NCBI RefSeq assembly: GCF_009380135.2 | Contig: NZ_WHUT02000011.1 | Coordinates: 1 to 64,000 of the forward strand | Direction of reading: 5' to 3' | Length of the DNA stretch: 64,000 bases | Source of the DNA: Fertoeibacter niger | GTDB lineage: Bacteria > Pseudomonadota > Alphaproteobacteria > Rhodobacterales > Rhodobacteraceae | Shown: positions 43,008 to 52,270 of the stretch, one piece after another | Position numbering within the stretch: position 1 is the stretch's first letter | How the letters are laid out: each line of letters begins with the position of its first letter | Made by a program: the position numbers and the translations under genes | The notes under the pieces: model-generated | Database searches by the model: none | What the model was told of the DNA's origin: nothing | The model's input: the letters and a program-made list of their open reading frames with translations, nothing else

Positions 43008-44522
43008 TCACATGTTGTAGGCGCGCTCGCCGTGTTCGGCCACGTCCAGGCCTTCGCGTTCCACGTCTTCCTTCACCCGCAGGCCCATCACGGCCTTGAC
43101 CACCATGAACAGGATATACGAGCCGATACCCGAGAAGCAGACCGTGAACAGAACCGCTTTCAGCTGTGCCATGAACATGAAGCCGAAGTCATAGTCAGCC
43201 ACCAGCAGCGAACCCGGCTGGGTCAGGTAGTCGGGGATGCCCGCACCACCCAGCGCCGGGTTGACCAGGATACCCGTGCCCAAGGCGCCGATGATGCCCG
43301 CAAGGCCGTGGATGCCGAACACGTCGAGGCTGTCGTCCAGTTTCAGCGCGTTCTTCACATAGCCCACGAAGAAGAAGCAGGCGACACCGGCAATCAGACC
43401 CAGCACGATGGAACCCATCGGCCCGGCGAAACCGGCGGCCGGAGTGACGGCAACCAGACCCGACACAACGCCCGACACCAGACCCAGCAGCGAGGGGTGG
43501 CCTTTCATCAGCCATTCCGCCAGCATCCAGGCCAGACCTGCCGCCGCGGTGGCGACAAAGGTGTTCACGATGGCCAGCGAGGCGATAGAGTTCGATTCAA
43601 GGTTGGACCCGGCGTTGAAGCCGAACCAGCCGACCCACAGCAGCGCCGCGCCGATCATCGTCATCACCAGCGAATGCGGTGCCATGGATTCCTTGCCATA
43701 GCCCACGCGCTTGCCCAGCATGATGCAACCCACCAGACCAGCCATACCGGCGTTGATGTGCACAACTGTGCCACCGGCAAAGTCCAGCGCGCCCCAGTTC
43801 CAGATCAGGCCATTGGCGGCCAGATTGGCGGCAGCCGCCTCGGCACCTGCCGCGTCACCCGCAGCTTCGGCAATCAGCAAGGCTGTCTGCTGTTCGGCCA
43901 GGAAGTCCGGGCCGCCCCACCACCAGACCATATGGGCCATCGGGAAGTAGATGAACGTCACCCAGAGGATCACGAACACCATCAACGAGCTGAATTTCAT
44001 CCGCTCGGCAAAGGCGCCGACGATCAGCGCCGGGGTAATGCAGGCGAATGTCATCTGGAAGGCGATGAACGTGTATTCCGGCAGCCAGATGCCGTTGGTG
44101 AAGGTGGCAACCGTTGTGGTCGCATCGACGCCCGCGAGGAACATTTTCGACAGGCCACCCACATAGGTATCCATCGACCCGCCATAGCTGAACGCCAGCG
44201 AATAGCCGTATGTCACCCAGATCACGCAGACCAGGCAGACGATCATGAACACCTGGGTCAGCATCGACAGCATGTTCTTGGTGCGGCAGAGGCCGCCGTA
44301 GAACAGCGCAAGGCCCGGCACGGTCATCAGCAGCACCAACACGGTGGAGATGCTCATCCAGGCCACATCGCCCTTGTCCACGACCTTTTCATAGACATAG
44401 GGGGCCAGCGCCGCCGCTTCGGTCGTGGCCTCGGCCGTTGCTTCCTGCGCCCAGGCTGGCAAGCTGGCAAAAGCCGAGGCTCCCAGCGCCATCAGGCCAG
44501 AATATTTCAGCAATTTCATCAT
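43008..44522 (-). CDS. amt: Ammonium transporter
   Basis: This 504-residue inner-membrane protein has a cleaved N-terminal signal (ends at SLPAWAQ), eleven membrane segments and Amt landmarks: TVPGLALFYGGLCRTKNM, YSLAFSYGGSMDTYVGGL, MAHMVWWWGGPDFL, LDFAGGTVVHINAG and DDSLDVFGIHGLAGIIGALG. The two pore histidines lie in the VVHINAG and FGIHGLAG segments. It is the second gene of a glnK-amt operon; GlnK would gate it by binding when nitrogen is plentiful. The start could also be ATG 44519. Confidence 0.96.
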   Translation of the reverse strand: MMKLLKYSGLMALGASAFASLPAWAQEATAEATTEAAALAPYVYEKVVDKGDVAWMSISTVLVLLMTVPGLALFYGGLCRTKNMLSMLTQVFMIVCLVCVIWVTYGYSLAFSYGGSMDTYVGGLSKMFLAGVDATTTVATFTNGIWLPEYTFIAFQMTFACITPALIVGAFAERMKFSSLMVFVILWVTFIYFPMAHMVWWWGGPDFLAEQQTALLIAEAAGDAAGAEAAAANLAANGLIWNWGALDFAGGTVVHINAGMAGLVGCIMLGKRVGYGKESMAPHSLVMTMIGAALLWVGWFGFNAGSNLESNSIASLAIVNTFVATAAAGLAWMLAEWLMKGHPSLLGLVSGVVSGLVAVTPAAGFAGPMGSIVLGLIAGVACFFFVGYVKNALKLDDSLDVFGIHGLAGIIGALGTGILVNPALGGAGIPDYLTQPGSLLVADYDFGFMFMAQLKAVLFTVCFSGIGSYILFMVVKAVMGLRVKEDVEREGLDVAEHGERAYNM

Positions 44523-44549
44523 TTTCCCGGTTTCCCCTTCCCGTCCGCG

Positions 44550-44888
44550 TCAGAGCGCGTCGTCATTGATTTCGCCCGTGCGCACGCGGACAGCGTGTTC
44601 AACGTCGAGCACGAAGATCTTGCCGTCGCCGATCTTGTCGGTCTTGGCGGTGGTGCGGATGGTTTCGACCACCGGCTCGGCCAGACTGTCGCTGACCACG
44701 ATCTCCAGCCGGACTTTCGGCACAAAGTTCACGGCATATTCGGCGCCGCGGTAGATTTCCGTATGGCCGGACTGCGAGCCGAAGCCCTTGATCTCGGTCA
44801 CCATCATGCCGCGCACGCCGATGGTGGTCAGCGCCTCGCGGACCTCCTCCAGCTTGAACGGCTTGATTGCTGCAATGATGAGTTTCAC
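44550..44888 (-). CDS. glnK: Nitrogen regulatory PII protein
   Basis: This 112-residue trimeric signal protein senses 2-oxoglutarate, ATP and ADP. It starts MKLIIAAIKPFKLEEVREAL, contains the T-loop GRGAEYAV-like RGAEYAVNF with uridylylation site Y51, and the B-loop KTDKIGDGKIFV. GTG 44888 is the start because it gives exactly 112 residues and AAGGGGG lies 5-6 bases upstream; an ATG two bases earlier is out of frame. It lies 27 bases before amt, the conserved partner. Regulation by nitrogen status (NtrC) is expected but not proven here. Confidence 0.96.
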   Translation of the reverse strand: MKLIIAAIKPFKLEEVREALTTIGVRGMMVTEIKGFGSQSGHTEIYRGAEYAVNFVPKVRLEIVVSDSLAEPVVETIRTTAKTDKIGDGKIFVLDVEHAVRVRTGEINDDAL

Positions 44889-45006
44889 ATCGACCCCCTT
44901 CGTTTTGGCAGGCGGCCCGAGCTGGGGCCCACGCGGAACAGAAGGCGGCTTTCGGCGGCGCAGCACAAGAATTGGGCAGGTGGATTCCCGCCAATCCATC
45001 ACTAAG

Positions 45007-45033
45007 TTGCACATTTTTTGCACTAGTTTTTGC
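45007..45033. promoter_or_regulatory. AT-rich control region with phased TTGC repeats between glnK and the PBP gene
   Basis: TTGCAC occurs at 45007-45012 and again at 45018-45023, 11 bases apart, and a third TTGC starts at 45030, so the elements repeat about once per helical turn. They sit in an A/T-rich stretch (44995-45050) unlike its surroundings, in the only gap between divergent glnK and PBP genes. This could be a nitrogen-regulator site; the match to known consensus sequences is poor. Confidence 0.35.
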
Positions 45034-45153
45034 TTTTGATGCTTTTTTAGGCTGATTGTGGACTCGAATCGGCCCACCACCCGCTCCACATTCGCGGCGC
45101 ATCGCGCTACACTGCGGCAAAACAGGTCGCAGAAAACAGGCGGGCAGTCGGAA

Positions 45154-47340
45154 ATGAACGGAACAGGCAAGGGGCGCGGGCCGCTGGTGGCGGATCGCCG
45201 TCACCGGGCACCGCAAAAGGGTGGTAACGGCACGGGCGGCCCCAAGGGCGGCAAGCCCGCGCCCCGCCGCGCGGCCCCCCGCAAACCCGCCCCCCGGCGC
45301 AACCCGGTGGCGGCGCTGTTCATCGGGCTGTTCCGCCTGATCTGGCGCATCATCTGGGGGGTTGGCTGGCGCATCGCCTTTGTGCTGGCGCTGGTGGTCG
45401 GGGCGTCCACGCTCTATTTCGCCATGCAGCTTCCCGCTGTCACCGACCTGCTTGACGGTCGCGCGCGCGGGTCTGTCACGCTGCTGGACCGCGACGGCAA
45501 GGTGTTTGCGTGGCGGGGAGAGACGTTCGGCGGGCAGATCACGTCTGATTCGGTATCGGAACACCTTCGCAACGCGGTGATCGCCACCGAAGACAAACGC
45601 TTTTACCGCCATCTGGGCATCAGCCCGCGCGGCATTGCATCTGCCGTTCGCATCAACCTGTCCGAGGGACGCGGCCCGCTGGAGGGCAACGGCGGCTCGA
45701 CCATCACGCAGCAGGTGGCCAAGCTGCTGTGTCTGGGAGTTGCCTATGATGTGACCCAGTGGGAATCGGAGGCGGCCTATGAGGCCGACTGCCGGCAGGG
45801 CGGCATCTGGCGCAAGGTCAAGGAAGTGCCCTTCGCGCTGGCGATGGAGTTCAAGTATTCCAAGGCCGACATCCTGACGATCTATTTCAACCGCGCCTAT
45901 CTGGGTGCGGGCGCGCGCGGTTTCGAGGCGGCGTCGCAGAGGTATTTCGGTAAATCCGCCAATGTGGTGGGCCCGGCCGAGGGGGCAATGCTGGCGGGCC
46001 TGCTGAAGGCGCCGTCCTATTACGCGCCCACCGGCAATCTGCAACGCGCGACTGACCGCGCGAATGTGATCGTCGGGCTGATGGAGGATCAGGGCTATCT
46101 GACCATGGCCGAGGCCGAACAGGCCCGCCGCAACCCGGCGCAACTGTCAGAAGCGGCGCAAAGCCGGTCGGGCGGGTTCTTTGCCGATTGGGTGATGGAA
46201 CAGGGCCCGGCCTTTCTGACCAAGGAAACCACCGAGGATGTGATCATCCGCAGCACGCTGGACCAGCGGCTGCAACGCGCCGCCGAATCGGCGCTGGCCG
46301 ATGTGTTCGCCACAAAGGTCAAGGAAGGCTCAAAGGCGCAAGCCGCCGTGGTGGTGATGTCGGCGGATGGCGCGGTGCGCGCCATGGTCGGCGGTCGCAA
46401 CATCGAGGCGGCGGGTTCCTTCAACCGCGCCACGCAGGCGTTGCGGCAGACGGGATCGGCCTTCAAGCCCTTCATCTATGCCGCGGCGCTGGATGTGGGC
46501 TACAGCCCCGCCGATTTCGTGGATGACAGCCCGCTGACGCTGAACATCCCCGGCTCCGGCCCCTGGACGCCCTCGAATTACGACAAGAAATTCCGCGGCA
46601 TCGTCACCTTGACCGATGCGCTGAAACAATCGCTGAACATCCCGGCGGTGAAAGTGTCCGAAGGCGTGGGCAGCGAACTGGTGCGCAAGGTGGCCACGGA
46701 TTTCGGCATCGCCAATGATCTGGCTGCGGGGCCCGCGCTGGCGCTGGGGGCATCGGAATCAACGCTGATCGAGATGACGGGGGCCTATGCGGGCATCCTG
46801 AACGGCGGCTCGTCCGTGAAACCCTATGGTCTGGTGGAACTGAAGCTGCAAGGCGATGACACCCCGCTGATCGGGCAGGAGGGCGGCATCGGCGAGCGGG
46901 TGATTTCCGAAGAGGCGGCGCAACTGCTGACCTACATGATGATTCAGGTGATCGATTCCGGCACCGGCACCCGCGCGCAGCTTCCGGGGCGCGAGGCGGC
47001 GGGCAAGACCGGCACCACACAGGCCGCACGCGATGCGTGGTTCGTGGGGTTCACCGCCGATTATGTGGCGGGCGTCTGGATGGGCTATGACGACAACACC
47101 CCCCTGACCGGCGTGACCGGCGGCGGGTTGCCCGCGCAGATCTGGCAAGAGGTGATGATCCGCGTGCATGAGGGCCTGCCCGCCCGCCCGCTGCCCAAGA
47201 TCGTGCCCGAACCGCGCCGCCCGCCGGTGGTGGAAAGCGCCCCGCAGCAAGACAGCCAGGATCCGCAACTGACCCGCCAGCGCGAGCGGGTGGACCCGGT
47301 GGAACAGATCCTGCGCGACGTGCTGGGTCTGGGTAACTGA
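45154..47340 (+). CDS. Class A penicillin-binding protein, PBP1A-like
   Basis: This 728-residue bifunctional cell-wall synthase has a basic, proline/arginine-rich cytoplasmic tail (residues 1-50), a membrane segment at about residues 65-92, a glycosyltransferase domain (VIATEDKRFYRHLG, catalytic E146; GGSTITQQVAK; KVKEVPFALAMEF) and a transpeptidase domain with the active-site S435-x-x-K438 in TGSAFKP and K618-T-G-T. All key residues are present. It polymerises glycan and cross-links peptides. ATG 45154 fits the basic tail; the frame upstream of it is not conserved-looking. Confidence 0.94.
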   Translation: MNGTGKGRGPLVADRRHRAPQKGGNGTGGPKGGKPAPRRAAPRKPAPRRNPVAALFIGLFRLIWRIIWGVGWRIAFVLALVVGASTLYFAMQLPAVTDLLDGRARGSVTLLDRDGKVFAWRGETFGGQITSDSVSEHLRNAVIATEDKRFYRHLGISPRGIASAVRINLSEGRGPLEGNGGSTITQQVAKLLCLGVAYDVTQWESEAAYEADCRQGGIWRKVKEVPFALAMEFKYSKADILTIYFNRAYLGAGARGFEAASQRYFGKSANVVGPAEGAMLAGLLKAPSYYAPTGNLQRATDRANVIVGLMEDQGYLTMAEAEQARRNPAQLSEAAQSRSGGFFADWVMEQGPAFLTKETTEDVIIRSTLDQRLQRAAESALADVFATKVKEGSKAQAAVVVMSADGAVRAMVGGRNIEAAGSFNRATQALRQTGSAFKPFIYAAALDVGYSPADFVDDSPLTLNIPGSGPWTPSNYDKKFRGIVTLTDALKQSLNIPAVKVSEGVGSELVRKVATDFGIANDLAAGPALALGASESTLIEMTGAYAGILNGGSSVKPYGLVELKLQGDDTPLIGQEGGIGERVISEEAAQLLTYMMIQVIDSGTGTRAQLPGREAAGKTGTTQAARDAWFVGFTADYVAGVWMGYDDNTPLTGVTGGGLPAQIWQEVMIRVHEGLPARPLPKIVPEPRRPPVVESAPQQDSQDPQLTRQRERVDPVEQILRDVLGLGN

Positions 47341-47378
47341 CCGCAGCCCGCTGCCCCGGACGCACCGGCAGAATGCAG

Positions 47379-47402
47379 AACGCCCCACAACTGCGGGGCG
47401 TT
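47379..47402 (+). terminator. Hairpin terminator between convergent genes
   Basis: AACGCCCC (47379-47386) and GGGGCGTT (47395-47402) form an 8-bp stem with an 8-base loop; the T-run is weak. It can serve the PBP gene and the opposing mlaC-type gene. Confidence 0.6.
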
Positions 47403-47456
47403 CGATTTGGCTGGCAGCGGTCAGGTGTTGCGGTCATTCCGCACGGCCTGGCCCTT

Positions 47457-48077
47457 TCAGGCGGTTTTCAGATCCGCGATCAGCGCGTTGATGTCGCCAT
47501 TGCGGCGGTCCAGTAGCGCGCCAACCTCGGTGCGTTCGGACGCCAGCATGTTCACGCCCTCGATGATGATGTTGAAGAACAGATCCTTGCCGGATTTGTC
47601 CGCCACATGCCAGCGCAGGTCGAAAGGCGATTCGCCACGCAGATAGGCTACCGAGATAACCTCGAAATAGCTTTTCAGCGGGCGCGCATCCGTCACCTCG
47701 ATCGTGCCGCCAATGAACTCGCGGAAGCGGCGGCCATATTTGCGGCTGATGTAGCCTTGATAGGCCTGCGTAAACTCGCGCATCTGGCCTGCGCTGGCCG
47801 AGCGCGCTGCCACGCCCAGCGCCGAACGGGCGATGGTCGGCACATCGGCATAGCGCGAAAAGATGCGTTCGAAATCGCCGAACATCGCCTGTTCCGACTT
47901 GCCGGAGCTGATCGTGGCATTCACCTCGCCGATGGCCTTGTTGACCAGCGCGCGGGCATCATCCACCGTCAGGGCCTGAGCCTGCCAAGGCATCGCCACG
48001 GCGGCGGCGGTCATGACAAGCCCGGTGCCAAAGGCGCGGCGGGTCATCACGGCGGGGAAGAACATGTCATTCGGCAT
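47457..48077 (-). CDS. mlaC: MlaC-like phospholipid-binding ABC transporter auxiliary protein
   Basis: This 206-residue periplasmic protein has a signal peptide with twin arginines (MTRRAFGTGLVMTAAAVAMP near the start, ending ALT). The MlaC domain shows FSRYADVPTIARSALGVAAR, YISRKYGRRFREF and WHVADKSGKDLFFNIIIEGVNML near the C-terminus. MlaC carries phospholipids between the outer and inner membrane. ATG 48077 is preferred because GAGG lies 7 bases upstream, which makes it overlap mlaA by 11 bases. The inner-membrane MlaFEDB genes are not nearby. Confidence 0.9.
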   Translation of the reverse strand: MPNDMFFPAVMTRRAFGTGLVMTAAAVAMPWQAQALTVDDARALVNKAIGEVNATISSGKSEQAMFGDFERIFSRYADVPTIARSALGVAARSASAGQMREFTQAYQGYISRKYGRRFREFIGGTIEVTDARPLKSYFEVISVAYLRGESPFDLRWHVADKSGKDLFFNIIIEGVNMLASERTEVGALLDRRNGDINALIADLKTA

Positions 48078-48804
48078 AGGGATCCTCGTAGGGGTCAAGG
48101 AAAGCATCGTCGGCACCGCCGGTCTGGCCCAGTTCGAACCGCCGGTTCTGCAGATAGAGCAGGCGGGCCTGCGCATAGCTGTCCGCACTCTCATATAGGA
48201 TCGAATCGACCGTATCGGAATAGCGGCTGCGATCACCAAGTGTTGAGGCCACCGAGGCCACGGTGCCCACATGGCTTTCAGGCGAAGGCAGCGCAAGGCG
48301 GACAGGGTTGGTCACGATGTCCACCACCGTGCCCGTGGCATCGCGCGCGGTTGACGGGCCAAAGCCCGGCAGTTCCACATAATTGCCCTCGCCCGCGCCC
48401 CAGACATGCAGCGTCTCGCCGAAATCGGTCTTGATGCCATTCAGCCCGATCAGTTTCGACGGGTCGAACAGTCCGCCAATGCCCACGGTCGAGTTGATGG
48501 CGAAACGCCACGTGTTCTGGATGGCGTGGTGCGGACGGCCCTGCAACAGGTTGTTCAGCACATCGCCCGGCAGGTCCAGGTTGTTGGCCACGTTTGACAG
48601 GCCGGTCTGCACCGGCTCGGGCACGACACCGCCATAGACGGTCGAGGCGGGCCGCAACAACGCGCGGTCAAGTCCGCGGTTGAACTCATGCACCTGGCGG
48701 TTCGTCACCTCGTTGGGGTCATTGATCCCCTCGGGTGCCGGGGCGGTGCAGCCGGCCAGCACAAGCGCGGTCACAGCGGCGCAGAGCAGGGGGGACGCAT
48801 GCAT
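48067..48804 (-). CDS. mlaA: MlaA/VacJ family outer-membrane lipoprotein
   Basis: This 245-residue lipoprotein has a lipobox LAGC (C18 or so). The VacJ domain shows NDPNEVTNRQVHEFNRGLDR, VVPEPVQTGLSNVANNL, FDPSKLIGLNGIKTDFGETL and YVELPGFGPSTARD. It removes mislocalised phospholipids from the outer leaflet of the outer membrane and passes them to MlaC. ATG 48804 has GGAAG upstream. It is the first gene of an mlaA-mlaC operon. Confidence 0.94.
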   Translation of the reverse strand: MHASPLLCAAVTALVLAGCTAPAPEGINDPNEVTNRQVHEFNRGLDRALLRPASTVYGGVVPEPVQTGLSNVANNLDLPGDVLNNLLQGRPHHAIQNTWRFAINSTVGIGGLFDPSKLIGLNGIKTDFGETLHVWGAGEGNYVELPGFGPSTARDATGTVVDIVTNPVRLALPSPESHVGTVASVASTLGDRSRYSDTVDSILYESADSYAQARLLYLQNRRFELGQTGGADDAFLDPYEDPYAE

Positions 48805-49051
48805 TTTCGGGGCTTCCGCAAAAAACAATGGAAATTCCAAGGCCATCTTCCTACTGTCCGCTGAACTCAGCCGCTAACCATAGTCTTTTGAATTGGATGA
48901 CAAGCCTTAAGCAGCCTTGAAGGTGAACACAACGGCCAAGCGTGGCAGGTGGGTGACGCAGGAAGAATCTTGCCGAAACGCCTCTGGTGCCGGAATGTCC
49001 ACCCTGTCAGGACCATTGTTCAGGGCCATACACCGCAAGGAATACTGCAAG

Positions 49052-50788
49052 ATGACAGCGATGGACTTCGCCAGAGGCCGATCAGAGCTTGCCGCCGCAC
49101 GCCGGCTGTCACGCGGGCTGTTTCTGATTGTTTTCCTGTTCAGCATATTCGTGAACCTGCTGATGCTGACCGGCCCGCTTTACATGTTGCAAATCTATGA
49201 CCGGGTGCTGGGCAGCCGGTCCGAGGAAACGCTGGTGGCGCTGTCGATCCTGGCGACCTTCATGTTTCTGTCCATGGGTGTGCTGGACCATGCCCGCAGC
49301 CGGATCATGGCGCGGGTGGGCGCGCGGTTTCAGGACAATCTCGACCGCCGGGTGTTCGAGGCCTCGGTGCGGCGTCTGGCGCTGGCGCCGGGCGACCAGG
49401 CCGCGATCGCGGCGCAGCGCGATCTGGAGGCGGTGCAGCGGCTGTGGTCGTCACCCGTTTTCATCGCATTGTTCGACATTCCCTGGACACCGCTTTTCGC
49501 GGCCGCGATCTTCGTGTTCCACCCCTATATGGGCTGGCTGGCCATCGTCGGCGGCGGGGTGCTGATCGTTGTCACGGTGCTGAACCAGATTGTCACGCAA
49601 AGCCCGATGCACCGCGCCAACGTCGCGGGCATCCAGGCCGAACGAATCGCCGAGAACCTGAAAAGCGAATCCGAGGTGGTGCAGGCGCTTGGCATGTCTG
49701 GCGCGGGCTTTACCCGCTGGCAAAAGGCGCGCGGGGCAGCACTGGAGGCCGCCATCAGCGCCGCCGACAAGACCGGCGTGTTTACCACACTGTCGCGCAC
49801 CCTGCGCCTGTTCCTGCAATCGGCGATGCTGGGGCTTGGTGCCTGGCTGGTGCTTCAGGGCGAAATCAGCCCCGGCGCAATGATCGCAGGGTCCATCCTG
49901 ATGGGCCGCGCGCTTGCCCCGGTGGAAATGGCCGTGGGCCAATGGGCCGTTGTGCAGCGCGCGCAGGAAGGCTGGAGCCGGCTGGCTGACCTGTTCACCC
50001 GCCAGCCTGCCGAACCACACCGCACCGAACTGCCCCGCCCCCGCGCGATCATCGAGGCGCAGAACCTGACACTGGTGCCCCCGGGCGAGTCGCAGGCCGT
50101 GCTGCGGGTGGTGAACTTCCGTCTTGAACCCGGGCAGGCGCTGGGGGTGATCGGGCCGTCAGGCTCTGGCAAATCCTCGCTGGCGCGGGCGCTCATCGGC
50201 GTGTGGCGGCCCGCAGGCGGCAAGGTCCGGCTGGATGGGGCCACGCTCGACCAGTATGATCCCGACACGCTGGGCAGCTATATCGGCTATCTGCCGCAGC
50301 GCGTGATGCTGTTCGAAGGCACGATTGCCGAAAACATCGCGCGCCTGCAAACGAACCCTGACGGCGCGAAAGTGGTGGAGGCCGCCAAGAAGGCCGCCGC
50401 GCATGACATGATCGTGAAACTGCCCGATGGCTATGACACCCGGGTGGCGGCGCTTGGCGGGCGGCTGTCGGGCGGGCAGATTCAGCGTATCGGGCTGGCG
50501 CGGGCCATGTATGGCGACCCGGTGGTTCTGGTGCTGGACGAGCCGAACTCCAACCTCGACAACGAAGGGTCGGTGGCGCTGAACCTCGCGATCCGCGCGA
50601 TGAAGGATGCAGGCGGATCGGTCCTGATCATGGCGCACCGCCCCGCGGCCATCCAGGAATGCGACCTGTTGATGGTGCTGGAAGAAGGCACCCGCCGCGC
50701 CTTTGGCCCGCGCGACCAGGTGCTGCGCGACATGGTGAAAAACCATACAGAGATTGTGAAAAGTGCCGGCCCCGGAGGTGTAACATGA
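49052..50788 (+). CDS. Type I secretion ABC transporter (PrtD type)
   Basis: This 578-residue protein has no N-terminal peptidase domain, which is typical of the PrtD/AprD group that exports RTX-type or repeat-rich proteins. The membrane domain (six segments within residues 25-310) begins FSIFVNLLMLTGPLYMLQIYDRVLGSRS. The ATPase has Walker A GPSGSGKSS (K374), LSGGQIQRIGLARA and VLVLDEPNSNLDNEG. ATG 49052 is preceded by AAGGA about 10 bases upstream; the upstream open frame is not conserved. It overlaps the adaptor gene by four bases. No substrate gene is recognised within the window. Confidence 0.93.
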   Translation: MTAMDFARGRSELAAARRLSRGLFLIVFLFSIFVNLLMLTGPLYMLQIYDRVLGSRSEETLVALSILATFMFLSMGVLDHARSRIMARVGARFQDNLDRRVFEASVRRLALAPGDQAAIAAQRDLEAVQRLWSSPVFIALFDIPWTPLFAAAIFVFHPYMGWLAIVGGGVLIVVTVLNQIVTQSPMHRANVAGIQAERIAENLKSESEVVQALGMSGAGFTRWQKARGAALEAAISAADKTGVFTTLSRTLRLFLQSAMLGLGAWLVLQGEISPGAMIAGSILMGRALAPVEMAVGQWAVVQRAQEGWSRLADLFTRQPAEPHRTELPRPRAIIEAQNLTLVPPGESQAVLRVVNFRLEPGQALGVIGPSGSGKSSLARALIGVWRPAGGKVRLDGATLDQYDPDTLGSYIGYLPQRVMLFEGTIAENIARLQTNPDGAKVVEAAKKAAAHDMIVKLPDGYDTRVAALGGRLSGGQIQRIGLARAMYGDPVVLVLDEPNSNLDNEGSVALNLAIRAMKDAGGSVLIMAHRPAAIQECDLLMVLEEGTRRAFGPRDQVLRDMVKNHTEIVKSAGPGGVT

Positions 50789-52089
50789 CCAAACCAAACC
50801 GCAACTGGTCGGCCACCCGCCCCATTGTGAACGGCATGCTGATGCTGGTGCTTCTGGTCGGCGGTTTCGGCACATGGAGCCTGATGTCGCAGATCGCCGG
50901 GGCCATCGTCACCTCGGGCCAGATCGAGGTGGAACAGAACCGCCAGATCGTGCAGCACCCGGATGGCGGCGTGGTTGAATCCATCAGCGTGGCCGAAGGC
51001 GACACGGTTCAGGCCGGCGACCTGCTGCTCAGGCTTGACGGGGCGATGATGCGGTCGGAATACGCCATTGTCGAAGGCCAGCTTTTTGAGATTTCGGCAC
51101 GGCGAGGGCGGCTGGAGGCCGAACTTTCCGACGCCGACGAGGTGGTGTTTTCCGACGAGCTGGTGGCCATTGCCAAAACCCGCCCCGATGTGGCCGAACT
51201 GATGGACGGCCAGTTGCGCCTGTTCGAATCGCGGCGCAACACGCTGGCGCAGCAGGTTGACCAGATGTCCAAACGGCGCGGCCAGATTGCCAGCCAGATC
51301 GAGGGCGTCGATGCGCAAAGTGCCGCCCTTGAGACGCAGCTGGAGCTGATACAGCAGGAACTGGACGACCAGCAAAGCCTGCTGGACCGGGGCCTTGCCC
51401 AAGCCAGCCGCGTGCTGGCCCTGCAACGCGAAGAGGCCCGGCTGCGGGGGACGGTGGGCGAACTGACCGCCAGCCGCGCCCAGGCCGAGGGCCGCATCAC
51501 CGAAACCGACATCGAAATCCTGCGCCTCGGGTCCGGGCGGCGTGAAGAGGCGATCACCCAGCTGCGCGATTTCGGCTATCGCGAGCTGGAACTGGTGGAA
51601 CGCCGCCGTGCGCTGGCCGAACGCATCGACCGGCTGGATATCCGCGCCCCCGTGTCGGGTATCGTGCTGGGCATGCAGGTGACGGCGCCGCGTTCGGTGC
51701 TGCGCCCTGCCGACCCGGTGCTGTATCTGATCCCGCAGGACCGCCCGCTGGTCATCGCCTCGCAGGTGCCGCCGATCCACATCGACCAGGTGCATCCCGG
51801 TCAGGCGGTGAAACTGGTGTTCTCGGCCTTTTCCGCGCGCACCACGCCCGAATTGAACGGCCGCGTGGCCGTGGTCTCCGCCGATGCGCTGACCGACCAG
51901 AGGTCGCAGATGTCGTATTACCGGGCCGAAATCGTGCTGGAACCCGGCGAGATCGAAAAGCTGGAGGGTCTGACACTGATCCCCGGCATGCCGGTGGAGG
52001 CCTTCATCCGCACCGAAGACCGCAGCCCGATGACCTATCTGATCAAACCCTTCACCGACTACTTCACCCGCGCCTTCCGCGAGACATGA
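50785..52089 (+). CDS. Type I secretion membrane fusion protein (HlyD/PrtE family)
   Basis: This 434-residue protein has one N-terminal membrane segment (about residues 19-38), a biotinyl/lipoyl-like hairpin (VQHPDGGVVESISVAEGD), a long coiled-coil (about residues 110-290) and a beta-barrel region (RAPVSGIVLGMQV). It spans the periplasm to join the ABC transporter with an outer-membrane channel. GGAGG lies 7 bases upstream of ATG 50785. It completes the two inner-membrane parts of the secretion system; the outer-membrane TolC-like gene is absent from the window. Confidence 0.94.
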   Translation: MTKPNRNWSATRPIVNGMLMLVLLVGGFGTWSLMSQIAGAIVTSGQIEVEQNRQIVQHPDGGVVESISVAEGDTVQAGDLLLRLDGAMMRSEYAIVEGQLFEISARRGRLEAELSDADEVVFSDELVAIAKTRPDVAELMDGQLRLFESRRNTLAQQVDQMSKRRGQIASQIEGVDAQSAALETQLELIQQELDDQQSLLDRGLAQASRVLALQREEARLRGTVGELTASRAQAEGRITETDIEILRLGSGRREEAITQLRDFGYRELELVERRRALAERIDRLDIRAPVSGIVLGMQVTAPRSVLRPADPVLYLIPQDRPLVIASQVPPIHIDQVHPGQAVKLVFSAFSARTTPELNGRVAVVSADALTDQRSQMSYYRAEIVLEPGEIEKLEGLTLIPGMPVEAFIRTEDRSPMTYLIKPFTDYFTRAFRET

Positions 52090-52270
52090 CCGGGGCCTGC
52101 CGTCTGTTGGCGGCGGGCCGATGCCATCGGCCTTCAGTCTGGCAGAGCCCCCCCTGCCCGCAGGATAACGAAACCCGCGCACCACGCCAGCATCCGCTTG
52201 CCGCCCCGCCGCACTGCGGCTAGCCTCCGCGCGAACAGCGCCTCCCGCGCCCAGCCAACGGAGCCTCCCC

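Noticed and set aside
42828-45005. 725-codon plus-strand open frame across amt and glnK
   Set aside because: It is antisense to both amt and glnK, which are full-length with conserved residues; translation is low-complexity.
44890-45060. Sigma54 (-24/-12) promoter for glnK
   Set aside because: The only TGGC...TGC candidate on the minus strand has the wrong spacing between the GG and GC elements.
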